DNA of 27,143 nt, from contig CAZMSN010000027.1 of assembly GCA_964569015.1 (NCBI GenBank), forward strand, positions 1 to 27,143, given 5' to 3'. The position numbers and the translations under genes are program-made. Below the pieces are notes generated by a model, which worked only from the letters and a program-made list of their open reading frames with translations, ran no database searches and was not told the origin of the DNA. This document shows positions 6,215 through 14,342 of this stretch, piece after piece (positions within the stretch are counted from its first letter, which is position 1; every line of letters starts with the position of its first letter). The stretch comes from CAYQEC01 sp964569015. GTDB taxonomy: Bacteria > Actinomycetota > Acidimicrobiia > Spongiisociales > UBA5794.

Positions 6215-8556
6215 CCGGACTCCACCTGGGGACCGGGGAATCCCGGATACGGGATTCGGGTGTGGTAGTAGCCGATGAGGGCTTCCACCAGGGCTTTCTT
6301 GACCGCGGTGAGATCACCGAAGGTGAGGGCGGACTCGTCGAGCTGGCCGTCGTCGAGCTTCTCGCCGACGACGGCGTCGACCACCTTCTTGATGCTCTCG
6401 GCGGTCGGGTCTTCCTCCTGGGCCAGCGCCCGGGCCGCTCCCTCCACCGCGTCGGAGATCATCAGGATCGCCGTCTCCTTGCGCTGCGGCTTCTGCCCGT
6501 GGTGCCGGAACAGCTCGGGATCGACCCCGGGGTCCTTCTCGAGCGCCTTGTGATAGAAGTAGCGCATGATGCCGGTGCCGTGGTGCATGCGGATCCCGGC
6601 GATCACCTCCGGCGGCAGCCGGTAGCGGCGGGCGAGCCGCTCACCTTCGGCGACATGCGCCCGCAAGATCTCGGCCGACTCGATCGGGTCGATCTCGTCG
6701 TGCGGGTTGGAGACGCCGAACTGGTTCTCGATGAAATACTGCGGGTGCTCGGTCTTGCCGATGTCGTGATAGAACGCCGTTGCCTGTGCAAGCAGGGCGT
6801 CGGCGCCGATCGCCCGCGCCGCCTTCCCGGCCAGTGTCCCCACCAGCATCGAGTGATTGAACGTCCCCGGCGCCTTCTCCTCGATGAGGCGCAGCGCCGG
6901 GTGGTTGCGGTCGGTGAGATCGAGCAGCGTGAGCGTGGTCGTCATACGGAACAGGTTCTCGAGGAACGAGAGCAGGCTTTGGGCGACCAGCCCGGCCACG
7001 ATCCCGCCGATGAGAGCGAACAAGCCCGCCCTGGCGGCGGTGTCGTAGCCCGTGAAGACCCACTCGATGGCGAAGGCGAGCGGCGCCAGCACCAGGGCCG
7101 ATGCCGCCACCGCGACGCGCAGCTCCCGGCGGCTCGACACCGATGAGACGAACGCCACCGGCGCCACCGTGGCGGCGGCAGCGAAGACAGTGAGGGCGGT
7201 ATCGGCGGTGGAGATGGCGGTGAAGGCCGCCACCGGCACCGAGAACAGCACCGCGGTGCGAGGCTCGTACAGGATGGCGGCGATGTAGCCGAACATCATC
7301 GCCGGGAGCAAGTAGCCAAGCTCAGGTGTGTCGCGGGCGATCACCTCCGGGACGCGTGACGCCAGGGCGGCAAACAGCACCAGGATGCCGAGCAGGGCGA
7401 AGTGGCGTGGCTCGGACCACTCACTGGGGGCGATGCGCCACAGGAAGAAGGCGGCGAGCAGCACGGCGATCGCACCCAGTAGCACGATCGCCTTCCGAGA
7501 CGTGCCCGGATCCCGCTCGATGAGGCCCAAATCGTTGATAACGTCGATCTTGATCTGGTCGAGAACCTCACCCTCGGCTGCGATCCGCTCGCCGGTCAGG
7601 AAGGTCTGTTGCACTTCCTCCACCGCCTCCGCCGCCGCCTCCCGGGCGTCCTCGGTCGCCCGAACATCGACGTGCTCGTTGGCGCGGAGGAACGTGGCGA
7701 GCAGGTCGCCCATCGCCAGCATGGCAGGCTCCCGTTCCTCCGGAGTGAGGCCTGAGACGGGGAAGAAGGGAGGAGTCTCCGGATCGAGATACCGGCTCTG
7801 GAGGTCGAGGAGCTCCGAGTCCTTGATGCCGGCGTCGAGCAGATCATTCACCTCTTCGCGGACCGCCGCCTCGATGTCGGGAAACACCGAGTCTTCGCCT
7901 TCGGCGACTCTCGCCAAGTCGTTTGAGTACAGCGTGACGAAAGTGGCGATCGTCTCGTTTTCCAGGACGCGGTATTCCCCCTCGAGCATCTGTGCCCACT
8001 CCTCGGGGTCCCGGGGCGGCAGTGTGCTCGTGGTGGTGGTCGTCTCCGCCTCGGTGGTCGAGGAGGTGTCGTCGCCCTCGCCGGTGGTGGAGGAAGTGCC
8101 ATCGGGCGGCTCGGTGGAGTCGGTGGGCTCATCGGAGGGAGGCGCCTCCTCCTCGGCGGGTGGCTCGGTCTCCTCGGTATCCGTGCCGTCCGTCTCTTCG
8201 GCGGCCCCGCCGTTGAGAGCATCCGCCTCCTCCTGGGAGAGAAAGGCAAGACTGCGCAGATCGTCGAAGAACGTCACGATGCTTGCGTTGACGGTCGATC
8301 TGACACTGACATCGATCGAGAACTGCGACTCCACGTTGTTGCGTGCCAGCTCCTCGGCCGCTTCGGTCGCCTCGGGATCGGAAATTGAGACTGTCCGGTT
8401 GGCGATGAAATCCTGCGGCGACGGATCGCCCACGTTGATCTGGATCAGCGGCTCACCGCCGCCGCGGCCCACCACCAGGGCGGCCCCGACGAACACAATC
8501 GTGACCGAGATCACCAGCAGGTTCACGGGAACGGGATGGCGCCTGAAGAAGCTCAC
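6211..8556 (-). CDS. pgpH: 7TM-HD family phosphohydrolase (PgpH-type c-di-AMP phosphodiesterase)
   Basis: A 781-residue membrane protein with the PgpH layout. There is one N-terminal transmembrane helix (about 11-30), a large extracytoplasmic domain (about 31-350), a block of seven helices (about 355-530) and a cytoplasmic HD domain (about 550-730). Candidate metal ligands are H568, the H597-D598 pair, H658/H659 and D702. Characterised homologues in Firmicutes hydrolyse cyclic di-AMP; function here is inferred by family. Residues about 117-181 are a Ser/Thr/Glu/Pro-rich low-complexity insert. It starts with GTG at 8556, overlapping the phoH stop by 4 bases (GTGA), and its own stop overlaps ybeY by 4. 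Confidence 0.92.
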   Translation of the reverse strand: MSFFRRHPVPVNLLVISVTIVFVGAALVVGRGGGEPLIQINVGDPSPQDFIANRTVSISDPEATEAAEELARNNVESQFSIDVSVRSTVNASIVTFFDDLRSLAFLSQEEADALNGGAAEETDGTDTEETEPPAEEEAPPSDEPTDSTEPPDGTSSTTGEGDDTSSTTEAETTTTTSTLPPRDPEEWAQMLEGEYRVLENETIATFVTLYSNDLARVAEGEDSVFPDIEAAVREEVNDLLDAGIKDSELLDLQSRYLDPETPPFFPVSGLTPEEREPAMLAMGDLLATFLRANEHVDVRATEDAREAAAEAVEEVQQTFLTGERIAAEGEVLDQIKIDVINDLGLIERDPGTSRKAIVLLGAIAVLLAAFFLWRIAPSEWSEPRHFALLGILVLFAALASRVPEVIARDTPELGYLLPAMMFGYIAAILYEPRTAVLFSVPVAAFTAISTADTALTVFAAAATVAPVAFVSSVSSRRELRVAVAASALVLAPLAFAIEWVFTGYDTAARAGLFALIGGIVAGLVAQSLLSFLENLFRMTTTLTLLDLTDRNHPALRLIEEKAPGTFNHSMLVGTLAGKAARAIGADALLAQATAFYHDIGKTEHPQYFIENQFGVSNPHDEIDPIESAEILRAHVAEGERLARRYRLPPEVIAGIRMHHGTGIMRYFYHKALEKDPGVDPELFRHHGQKPQRKETAILMISDAVEGAARALAQEEDPTAESIKKVVDAVVGEKLDDGQLDESALTFGDLTAVKKALVEALIGYYHTRIPYPGFPGPQVESG

Positions 8557-9566
8557 GTCGCGTCCTCCTTCACCCGTTTTTCCTCATAGCGCCGGTAGGC
8601 CTCGACGATGGCCGCCACGATCCGGTGCCGCACCACGTCCTCGCCCCGCAGCTCGACGAAGCCGATCCCTTCAACGTCGCTCAGCACGCCCCCGATCATC
8701 CGCAATCCCGACGGGCGCCCATCGGTGAGGTCCACTTGGGTGACGTCGCCGGTCACCACCATCTTCGAGTTGAACCCCATCCGGGTGAGGAACATCTTCA
8801 ACTGCTCCGGAGAAGTGTTCTGCGCCTCGTCCAGCACGATGAACGCATCGTTCAGCGTCCGCCCCCTCATGTAAGCGAGCGGAGCGATCTCGATGGTTCC
8901 CCGGTCCATCAGTCGCACCGTCTCGTCGGGTCCCAGCATCTCATAGAGGGCGTCATAGAGAGGACGCAGGTAAGGATCGACCTTGGCAGTGAGGTCGCCG
9001 GGGAGGAACCCGAGGCGCTCTCCCGCCTCGACCGCAGGCCGGGTGAGGACGATACGGCGCACGGAACCCGATTGCAGCGCCTCCACGGCGCACGCCATCG
9101 CGAGGTACGTCTTGCCGGTTCCGGCCGGGCCCACCGCGAACACCATCGTCTCGTCGCGGATGGCATCGACGTAGCGTTTCTGGCCCATCGTCTTGGGACG
9201 CACCAGGCGGCCGCGCCCCACCTTGATCGACGCCGTGAAGATACCCGACGGGGAAGGAACATCCTGTTTGACCAGCTCGATGACCCTCCGCACCCGATCG
9301 CCGTCGAGGGGCTGGCCCTCCTGGATCAGGATGAGCAGCTCGTCGAACACGGTGCGCACCATCTCGGCGCCGGCATCGGGGCCGCTGATGCTGATCTCGT
9401 TGCCGCGCGCCAAGATCCGCACGTCGCCGAACGCCTCCTCCACCTGGCGCAGGTGCGCGTCGCGCTCTCCCAGCAGATCGAGCATCAGGTGGCTGCTGGA
9501 AACGCGAAGCGGGATCTGGGTGGACGAGGGGATCGTCACAAAGGCTCGCTCATCGTTGGGGAACAA
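8553..9566 (-). CDS. phoH: PhoH-like ATPase
   Basis: A P-loop ATPase of the PhoH family, related to helicase cores; its cellular role is not settled, and RNA-linked functions are suspected from its usual place beside ybeY. The 337 residues show an N-terminal KH-like region, the RPKTMGQKRYVDAI segment (123-136), Walker A GPAGTGKT (146-153), the TRPAVEAGERLGFLPG motif (175-190), and Walker B with VLDEAQN (244-250). The longest start is TTG at 9566; a GTG at 9539 is the alternative. Neither has a good ribosome-binding site. The TATACT box at 9599-9604 would give a leader of about 26 bases to the TTG. It leads the operon phoH-pgpH-ybeY-corC-era. Confidence 0.95.
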   Translation of the reverse strand: MFPNDERAFVTIPSSTQIPLRVSSSHLMLDLLGERDAHLRQVEEAFGDVRILARGNEISISGPDAGAEMVRTVFDELLILIQEGQPLDGDRVRRVIELVKQDVPSPSGIFTASIKVGRGRLVRPKTMGQKRYVDAIRDETMVFAVGPAGTGKTYLAMACAVEALQSGSVRRIVLTRPAVEAGERLGFLPGDLTAKVDPYLRPLYDALYEMLGPDETVRLMDRGTIEIAPLAYMRGRTLNDAFIVLDEAQNTSPEQLKMFLTRMGFNSKMVVTGDVTQVDLTDGRPSGLRMIGGVLSDVEGIGFVELRGEDVVRHRIVAAIVEAYRRYEEKRVKEDAT

Positions 9567-9598
9567 CCGCTGCAGTAAGCGTGCACCGGAGGATCAGG

Positions 9599-9604
9599 AG
9601 TATA
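9599..9604 (-). promoter_or_regulatory. Candidate -10 box (TATACT) of the phoH operon
   Basis: On the minus strand TATACT matches the sigma-70-type -10 consensus at five of six positions. It lies 33 bases before the TTG start of phoH, placing a transcript start near 9592. There is no good -35 hexamer 16-18 bases upstream. Its position, between the end of the BldD-like gene and the first gene of a tightly coupled operon, supports a real promoter. Confidence 0.5.
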
Positions 9605-9631
9605 TCGGGGTCCCCCAGAGACCGATAGACG

Positions 9632-9649
9632 GCGGGACACCGGCCCCGC
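9632..9649 (-). terminator. Possible hairpin terminator after the BldD-like gene
   Basis: GCGGG (9632-9636) and CCCGC (9645-9649) can pair around an 8-base loop. On the minus strand the stem starts 5 bases after the BldD-like stop codon and before the phoH promoter. No T-tract follows, which is common in high-GC actinobacteria but leaves the call weak. Confidence 0.3.
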
Positions 9650-9654
9650 AACGC

Positions 9655-10131
9655 TCACTCGGTATCGGCCGCGACCCCGAGCTCCGTCAGGCGATCGCTG
9701 AAGCCCTTCTCGCTCTGATCGAGCAACATGGCCAGCATCCGGAGATCGTTCGAGCGGATGGTCAACACCCGGCCGTTGAAGTCCTGGCGGAGCATCTGGA
9801 TTCCCCGGAGGAACCGTTCGACCACGTCGGCATCCTTGCCCGTCAGCTTCTCGACCTGGTTCAGGTCGATCGTCAGCCCTTCACTCACCGCGCCGGCATG
9901 GCTCTCGACCGCGTCCTCCTGCGGAAGCAGCTGCCCGATCGGCACGCTGTAATACTCGCCCAAGCGGTGGAGCCTCGGCAGCGAAAGACTCCGCTCGCCG
10001 CGCTCGTACGCCCCGAGGACCGCTGCCTTGAACTCCTGATCCGACAGGCGCTGGACATCCTGTAACGACAATCCACGTTGCCTACGGATCGAGCGCAATC
10101 GCTTGCCGACCTGCTCGTTGTACGTTGACAC
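9655..10131 (-). CDS. bldD: BldD-like transcriptional regulator, candidate c-di-GMP sensor
   Basis: A 158-residue DNA-binding protein with the two-part build of Streptomyces BldD. It has an N-terminal Xre-type helix-turn-helix (about 8-70, with RLRSIRRQRGLSL and the YERGERSLSLPRL segment) and a compact C-terminal domain (about 85-155). In BldD that domain holds two half-sites for tetrameric cyclic di-GMP, with signature RGD-x8-RQDD. Here the aligned stretch is R115-Q116-D117-x8-R126-S127-N128-D129, keeping the Arg and Asp at the ends of each part but changing the inner residues. It starts with GTG at 10131, with GAGAGG 7 bases upstream. It stands alone between rsmE and phoH, which in mycobacteria lie near each other without it (from memory). 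Target genes are unknown. Confidence 0.8.
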   Translation of the reverse strand: MSTYNEQVGKRLRSIRRQRGLSLQDVQRLSDQEFKAAVLGAYERGERSLSLPRLHRLGEYYSVPIGQLLPQEDAVESHAGAVSEGLTIDLNQVEKLTGKDADVVERFLRGIQMLRQDFNGRVLTIRSNDLRMLAMLLDQSEKGFSDRLTELGVAADTE

Positions 10132-10184
10132 CCTTCTGCCTCTCTTCGGCCCTCACAGAGAGCGCGCGATGAACGCTCTCCGTG

Positions 10185-10200
10185 GTGACATCATAGTCAC
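10185..10200 (-). promoter_or_regulatory. Promoter -10 box inside an inverted repeat, candidate BldD-type operator
   Basis: A perfect inverted repeat GTGAC-N6-GTCAC surrounds TATGAT on the minus strand (10190-10195), a strong -10 candidate for the BldD-like gene. Transcription would start near 10183, leaving a leader of about 50 bases. The GTGA/TCAC half-sites resemble the published Streptomyces BldD box (AGTGA-n-TCACC). Against the later pseudo-palindromic consensus the spacer is one base too long. Autoregulation is therefore suggested but not shown. Confidence 0.45.
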
Positions 10201-10202
10201 GT

Positions 10203-10219
10203 CGCCGGCGCGCCCGGCG
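10203..10219 (-). terminator. GC-rich hairpin between rsmE and the BldD-like gene
   Basis: CGCCGG (10203-10208) and CCGGCG (10214-10219) form a 6-bp stem with a 5-base loop, about 60 bases after the rsmE stop codon. It could end the hrcA-dnaJ-rsmE transcript, although no T-tract follows. It also overlaps the expected -35 region of the BldD-like gene, so a regulatory role is an alternative. Confidence 0.3.
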
Positions 10220-10278
10220 GATTTCTCACGGCAATGCATGCTCGTCCTGCCACGACACGCCAGCGCTGATCTGAAACA

Positions 10279-10962
<684 letters not shown>

Positions 10963-10963
10963 G

Positions 10964-12061
10964 TCAGCCACTCCGGCGCCTGCGGCGCCGCCGGCCCTCC
11001 ACCGGGTGCTCTCCACGCAGCTCGGCCAGAGATCGCAGCAGGTCCTTCTGCTCGTCGCTCAGATCCTCCGGAGTCCTCACCTCCACCTCGATGAGGAGAT
11101 CGCCGTGGCCGCGGCGCCGCAGGCGCGGCATGCCCTGGCGTGCGAGGCGGAACACCGTTCCCGACTGGGTTCCCTGGGGGATGTCGATCTCTGTCTCGTC
11201 ACCGTCGACGAGCGGGACCGTCCGCTTGGTGCCGAGGGCCGCCTCGGTCATGCCGAGCACGATCCTGTGACGCAGATCGTCGCCGCTTCGCTCGAAGCGA
11301 TCATCGGGCTGCACCTGCACCTGTACGTAGAGATCGCCCGGCGGAGCAGAGCGATCCCCTGCTGCGCCGCGACCAGAGAGACGGAGACGCGTGCCATCGT
11401 CGACGCCTCCGGGGATCTCGACGGTCAGGCTCCGCTCGGCCTCGACTCGGCCCCCTCCCCGGCACTCGGGACACGGCTCCTCGATGATCTCACCACGCCC
11501 TCCACAGGTGGGACAGTCGGTGACGGTCATCATCGAACCGAGGATTGTGGCGCGGCTCACCTGGACTTGCCCGCGGCCACCACAGGCGGTGCATCGGATC
11601 GGCTCCGACCCCGGCGCTGCCCCGAGACCGGCGCAGACCGGACAGCGGCCAGGCGCCCTGAAGTGAACCTCTCGGCTCACGCCTGCTGCCGCCTCGGCGA
11701 GCGTCAGATCGAGTGTCACTCTCACGTCCGAGCCCCGCTGCGGGCCAGTCCGGGTTCGGGTCCCGAAGCCGAACCCCCCGAACCCCGCTCCGAAGAACTG
11801 CTGGAGGATCTCGTCGAGCCCGGCGAAGTTGCTGAACAGATCGCCGGCACTGAACCGCTCGCCACGGTCATAGGCGGCACGGCGCTGTGGATCAGACAGC
11901 ACCTCGTAGGCCTGCGCAATCTCCCGGAACCGTTCCTCGGCGTTGGCGTCATTGGGATTGGCGTCGGGGTGCGTGGCCCGGGCGAGCTGCCGGAACCGCT
12001 TCTTGATCTCGTCCTGGGTGGCGTCGCGAGAGACGCCGAGCATCTCGTAGTAGTCGGCCAT
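10964..12061 (-). CDS. dnaJ: Chaperone DnaJ, type I
   Basis: An Hsp40 co-chaperone that stimulates DnaK ATPase activity and binds unfolded proteins. The 365 residues contain the J domain with an intact HPD tripeptide (31-33), a short Gly/Phe-rich linker (FFGAGFGGFGFG), four CxxCxGxG-type zinc repeats in the middle, and the C-terminal substrate-binding domains, ending in an Arg-rich tail. A TTG two codons upstream would overlap hrcA, but the ATG at 12061, giving MADYYEMLGV, is the family start and leaves 2 bases after the hrcA stop. dnaK and grpE are not in this window; actinobacteria commonly carry a second dnaJ next to them. Confidence 0.95.
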   Translation of the reverse strand: MADYYEMLGVSRDATQDEIKKRFRQLARATHPDANPNDANAEERFREIAQAYEVLSDPQRRAAYDRGERFSAGDLFSNFAGLDEILQQFFGAGFGGFGFGTRTRTGPQRGSDVRVTLDLTLAEAAAGVSREVHFRAPGRCPVCAGLGAAPGSEPIRCTACGGRGQVQVSRATILGSMMTVTDCPTCGGRGEIIEEPCPECRGGGRVEAERSLTVEIPGGVDDGTRLRLSGRGAAGDRSAPPGDLYVQVQVQPDDRFERSGDDLRHRIVLGMTEAALGTKRTVPLVDGDETEIDIPQGTQSGTVFRLARQGMPRLRRRGHGDLLIEVEVRTPEDLSDEQKDLLRSLAELRGEHPVEGRRRRRRRSG

Positions 12062-12063
12062 CG

Positions 12064-13062
12064 TCAACTACCGAGACTGTCGCCGAGGCCCTCGCCGACC
12101 TCTTCGACGATGCGGATGGCGCGCCGGTAGTCCATCCGCATCGGTCCGAACACACCGACCTTGCCCACCCCGCTGCCTCCGACCTCGTACGTGGTCGACA
12201 CTACCGCGAGGTCTTTCTCGTCCACGGCCAGCTCAGAGCCGATCCGCACCGAGGTTCCCTCATCGCCGGCCAGCATCCGCCGCACCGCCACCTCGGTCTC
12301 GAGGATCTCGAGGACTCCATGCACGTGCGCGAGGTCCTCCCACAGAGACGCAAGCTGACTCGTGCCGCCGACATACAACTCGGAGATGGAGGACACCGAA
12401 GAACCAAGCGCGGCGGCCACCGCCCTCACCAGGCGCAGGAGGCGGTCGGGTATCTCGTTGGCAGAGAGCTCGTCGGCCCGACGCCCGCCGTCTACCAGCG
12501 TCTGGTCGTCGTAGCAGCGAAGCAGGATCGCCTCGGCCGAATCGAGATCGGCGTCGGTGGGAACGCTGCCGAGCCGGACCACCTCCTGCGTGACCCGGCC
12601 CGACTTGGCCACGGTCACCGCCAGCACCACCGGACCCCCGAGGTGAACCAGGTGCAGGCCGCGCACCGGCTCGGTGCCGATACCGGGACCGATCACCACA
12701 GCCGGGTAGTGACTGATCTCCGAGAGCAGGCTGGAGGTGTCCTTGAGCAGCCTCCCCAGCTCCTGATGGACACTGGCGAAGAACGCTTCGATGCGGGCGC
12801 GCGTCGCCGTGCGCAATCGTGCCGGAGAGCAGTGATCTACGTAGTACCGGTACGCCTGATCAGTCGGGACCCGCCCGGCCGAGGTGTGCGGTTGGCGCAC
12901 ATAGCCATACGACTCCAGCTTGGCGAGATCATTACGAATCGTGGCACTGGAGACGTCGAGCCCACTGTGCTCGAGGACGGCGCGCGAACTCACCGGCTCG
13001 CCGGTTCGTATGTATTCCTCGACGAGTGTTTCCAATACGCGGGATCGTCGCTCGTCCAACAT
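12064..13062 (-). CDS. hrcA: Heat-inducible transcription repressor HrcA
   Basis: The repressor of class I heat-shock genes, which binds the CIRCE element with help from GroEL. The 332-residue protein begins with the winged-helix domain (ERRSRVLETLVEEYIRTGEP and the VSSATIRNDLAKLE recognition segment). It continues through the HTSAGRVPTDQAYRYYVD motif into the GAF-like dimerisation and inserted domains. An upstream open frame reaches 13143, but the ATG at 13062 gives the family N-terminus and places the CIRCE element directly in front (13073-13099). No strong ribosome-binding site is visible, since the CIRCE arm takes up that region. It is followed by dnaJ after 2 bases. Confidence 0.96.
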   Translation of the reverse strand: MLDERRSRVLETLVEEYIRTGEPVSSRAVLEHSGLDVSSATIRNDLAKLESYGYVRQPHTSAGRVPTDQAYRYYVDHCSPARLRTATRARIEAFFASVHQELGRLLKDTSSLLSEISHYPAVVIGPGIGTEPVRGLHLVHLGGPVVLAVTVAKSGRVTQEVVRLGSVPTDADLDSAEAILLRCYDDQTLVDGGRRADELSANEIPDRLLRLVRAVAAALGSSVSSISELYVGGTSQLASLWEDLAHVHGVLEILETEVAVRRMLAGDEGTSVRIGSELAVDEKDLAVVSTTYEVGGSGVGKVGVFGPMRMDYRRAIRIVEEVGEGLGDSLGS

Positions 13063-13072
13063 CAGTCCGAAT

Positions 13073-13099
13073 TTAGCACTCTCAGGGTGAGAGTGATAA
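13073..13099. promoter_or_regulatory. CIRCE operator (HrcA binding site)
   Basis: The left arm TTAGCACTC (13073-13081), a 9-base spacer (13082-13090) and the right arm GAGTGATAA (13091-13099) match the CIRCE consensus TTAGCACTC-N9-GAGTGCTAA with one mismatch, in the right arm. It lies 10 bases upstream of the hrcA start in the 77-base gap after hemW, so HrcA should repress its own hrcA-dnaJ-rsmE operon until heat stress. Confidence 0.93.
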
Positions 13100-13139
13100 G
13101 GATTCGCCGGTGGGGAATGCCGGTCTCCGGCACCCGGGC

Positions 13140-14342
13140 TCAAGGCCTCGACGGAAGCTCACGCAACACCGCATCGGTGAGGAGCGGCCGAAGAACACGA
13201 AGTCGCCCGTCACCGACGCCGATCACCTCCGCTTCGAGCAGCCGCCGCCCGGCGTCGCTGGCGAGGAGCGCTTCCCCGGCCGATCCCACCACTGCCCCCG
13301 CCGCCCGCCGCAATCCGAGGAAGAGCCGCTCGTGTTCTCGCTCCCGCTTGGTGAGGCGCTCGCGACCCGCCTCCGGAAGTCCGCCTCGTTCGACGCGATC
13401 GAGATACACGTCGAGTCGCCTCACGTTGCGTCGCCGCATTCCCTCACGATGGCTGTGGGCCCCCAGCCCGAAGCCCAGGTAGTCACCCTGCGCCCACGTC
13501 GCGAGGTTGTAGCGGCAGGCATGACCGACCATTGCCCAGTTCGAGACCTCGTAGCGCACCAAGCCAGCCACAGACCCGGCCGCTCGAAGGTACTCGTACT
13601 TGTCCGCCTGATCATCGGGATCGGGAGCGGGAGCACCGCTCGCCACCGCTCGGGAGAGCGCCGTACCCCGCTCCACCGTCAGCGCATACGCCGAGAGGTG
13701 ATCCGGCTCGGCCGCGAGGGCACGTTGCACCGAGTCCGCCCACGACGCCATCGACTCGCCGGGGGTCCCGTAGATCAAGTCGATGTTCACGGTGGTGAAC
13801 CCGACTGCCCGTGCCGCTTCGACCGCCGCCTCCGTGTCGGACGCGGAATGCCGGCGACCCAGCGATTCCAGCACAGCCGAGTCGAATGACTGGGCCCCGA
13901 GTGACACCCTGTTGAACCCGGCCGCGGCAACAGCCGAAGCGTATTCGGGGGTCCAATCCTCCGGATTGGCCTCGAGGCTCACTTCGGCTCCGTCCTGCAC
14001 TCCGCACCGCTCGCGGAGACCTTCGACCAAACGTTCCAGCTCGTCGGGAGGCAACCGCGAGGGCGTGCCACCGCCGAAACTGACCGCATCGAGCGGCTCC
14101 CACGCCTCACCCATCGACATCTCGGAGAGCAGAGCATCGACGTAGCGCGCCCATCGATCCGGTTCGCCGCCTTCTTCGGGCGTCACGACCGCAAAATCAC
14201 AGTAGGGACATCGCCGGCGGCAGAACGGGATGTGCACATATGCCGACCGCCACGATCGTGCTCGCTCGGCCAGCTCCGCCGAGTCGGGACTCGTCAAGTC
14301 GCGAGGCGTCATGGCGCGATGCCCCGAATCCGGACCGCTCAT
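13140..14342 (-). CDS. hemW: Radical SAM heme chaperone HemW
   Basis: A radical SAM protein of the HemN-like group; HemW members bind heme and are thought to deliver it to respiratory enzymes, and they lack coproporphyrinogen oxidase activity. The 400 residues carry the [4Fe-4S] motif CxxxCxxC at C41, C45 and C48, followed by the Asp-Phe typical of HemW. Then come the FGGGTPS motif, the NPED segment, the DLIYGTPG segment and a C-terminal HemN_C region. Many genes annotated as hemN in actinobacteria belong here. The ATG at 14342 overlaps the lepA stop by 4 bases; an ATG at 14312 is an alternative start. It is cotranscribed behind lepA. Confidence 0.92.
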   Translation of the reverse strand: MSGPDSGHRAMTPRDLTSPDSAELAERARSWRSAYVHIPFCRRRCPYCDFAVVTPEEGGEPDRWARYVDALLSEMSMGEAWEPLDAVSFGGGTPSRLPPDELERLVEGLRERCGVQDGAEVSLEANPEDWTPEYASAVAAAGFNRVSLGAQSFDSAVLESLGRRHSASDTEAAVEAARAVGFTTVNIDLIYGTPGESMASWADSVQRALAAEPDHLSAYALTVERGTALSRAVASGAPAPDPDDQADKYEYLRAAGSVAGLVRYEVSNWAMVGHACRYNLATWAQGDYLGFGLGAHSHREGMRRRNVRRLDVYLDRVERGGLPEAGRERLTKREREHERLFLGLRRAAGAVVGSAGEALLASDAGRRLLEAEVIGVGDGRLRVLRPLLTDAVLRELPSRP

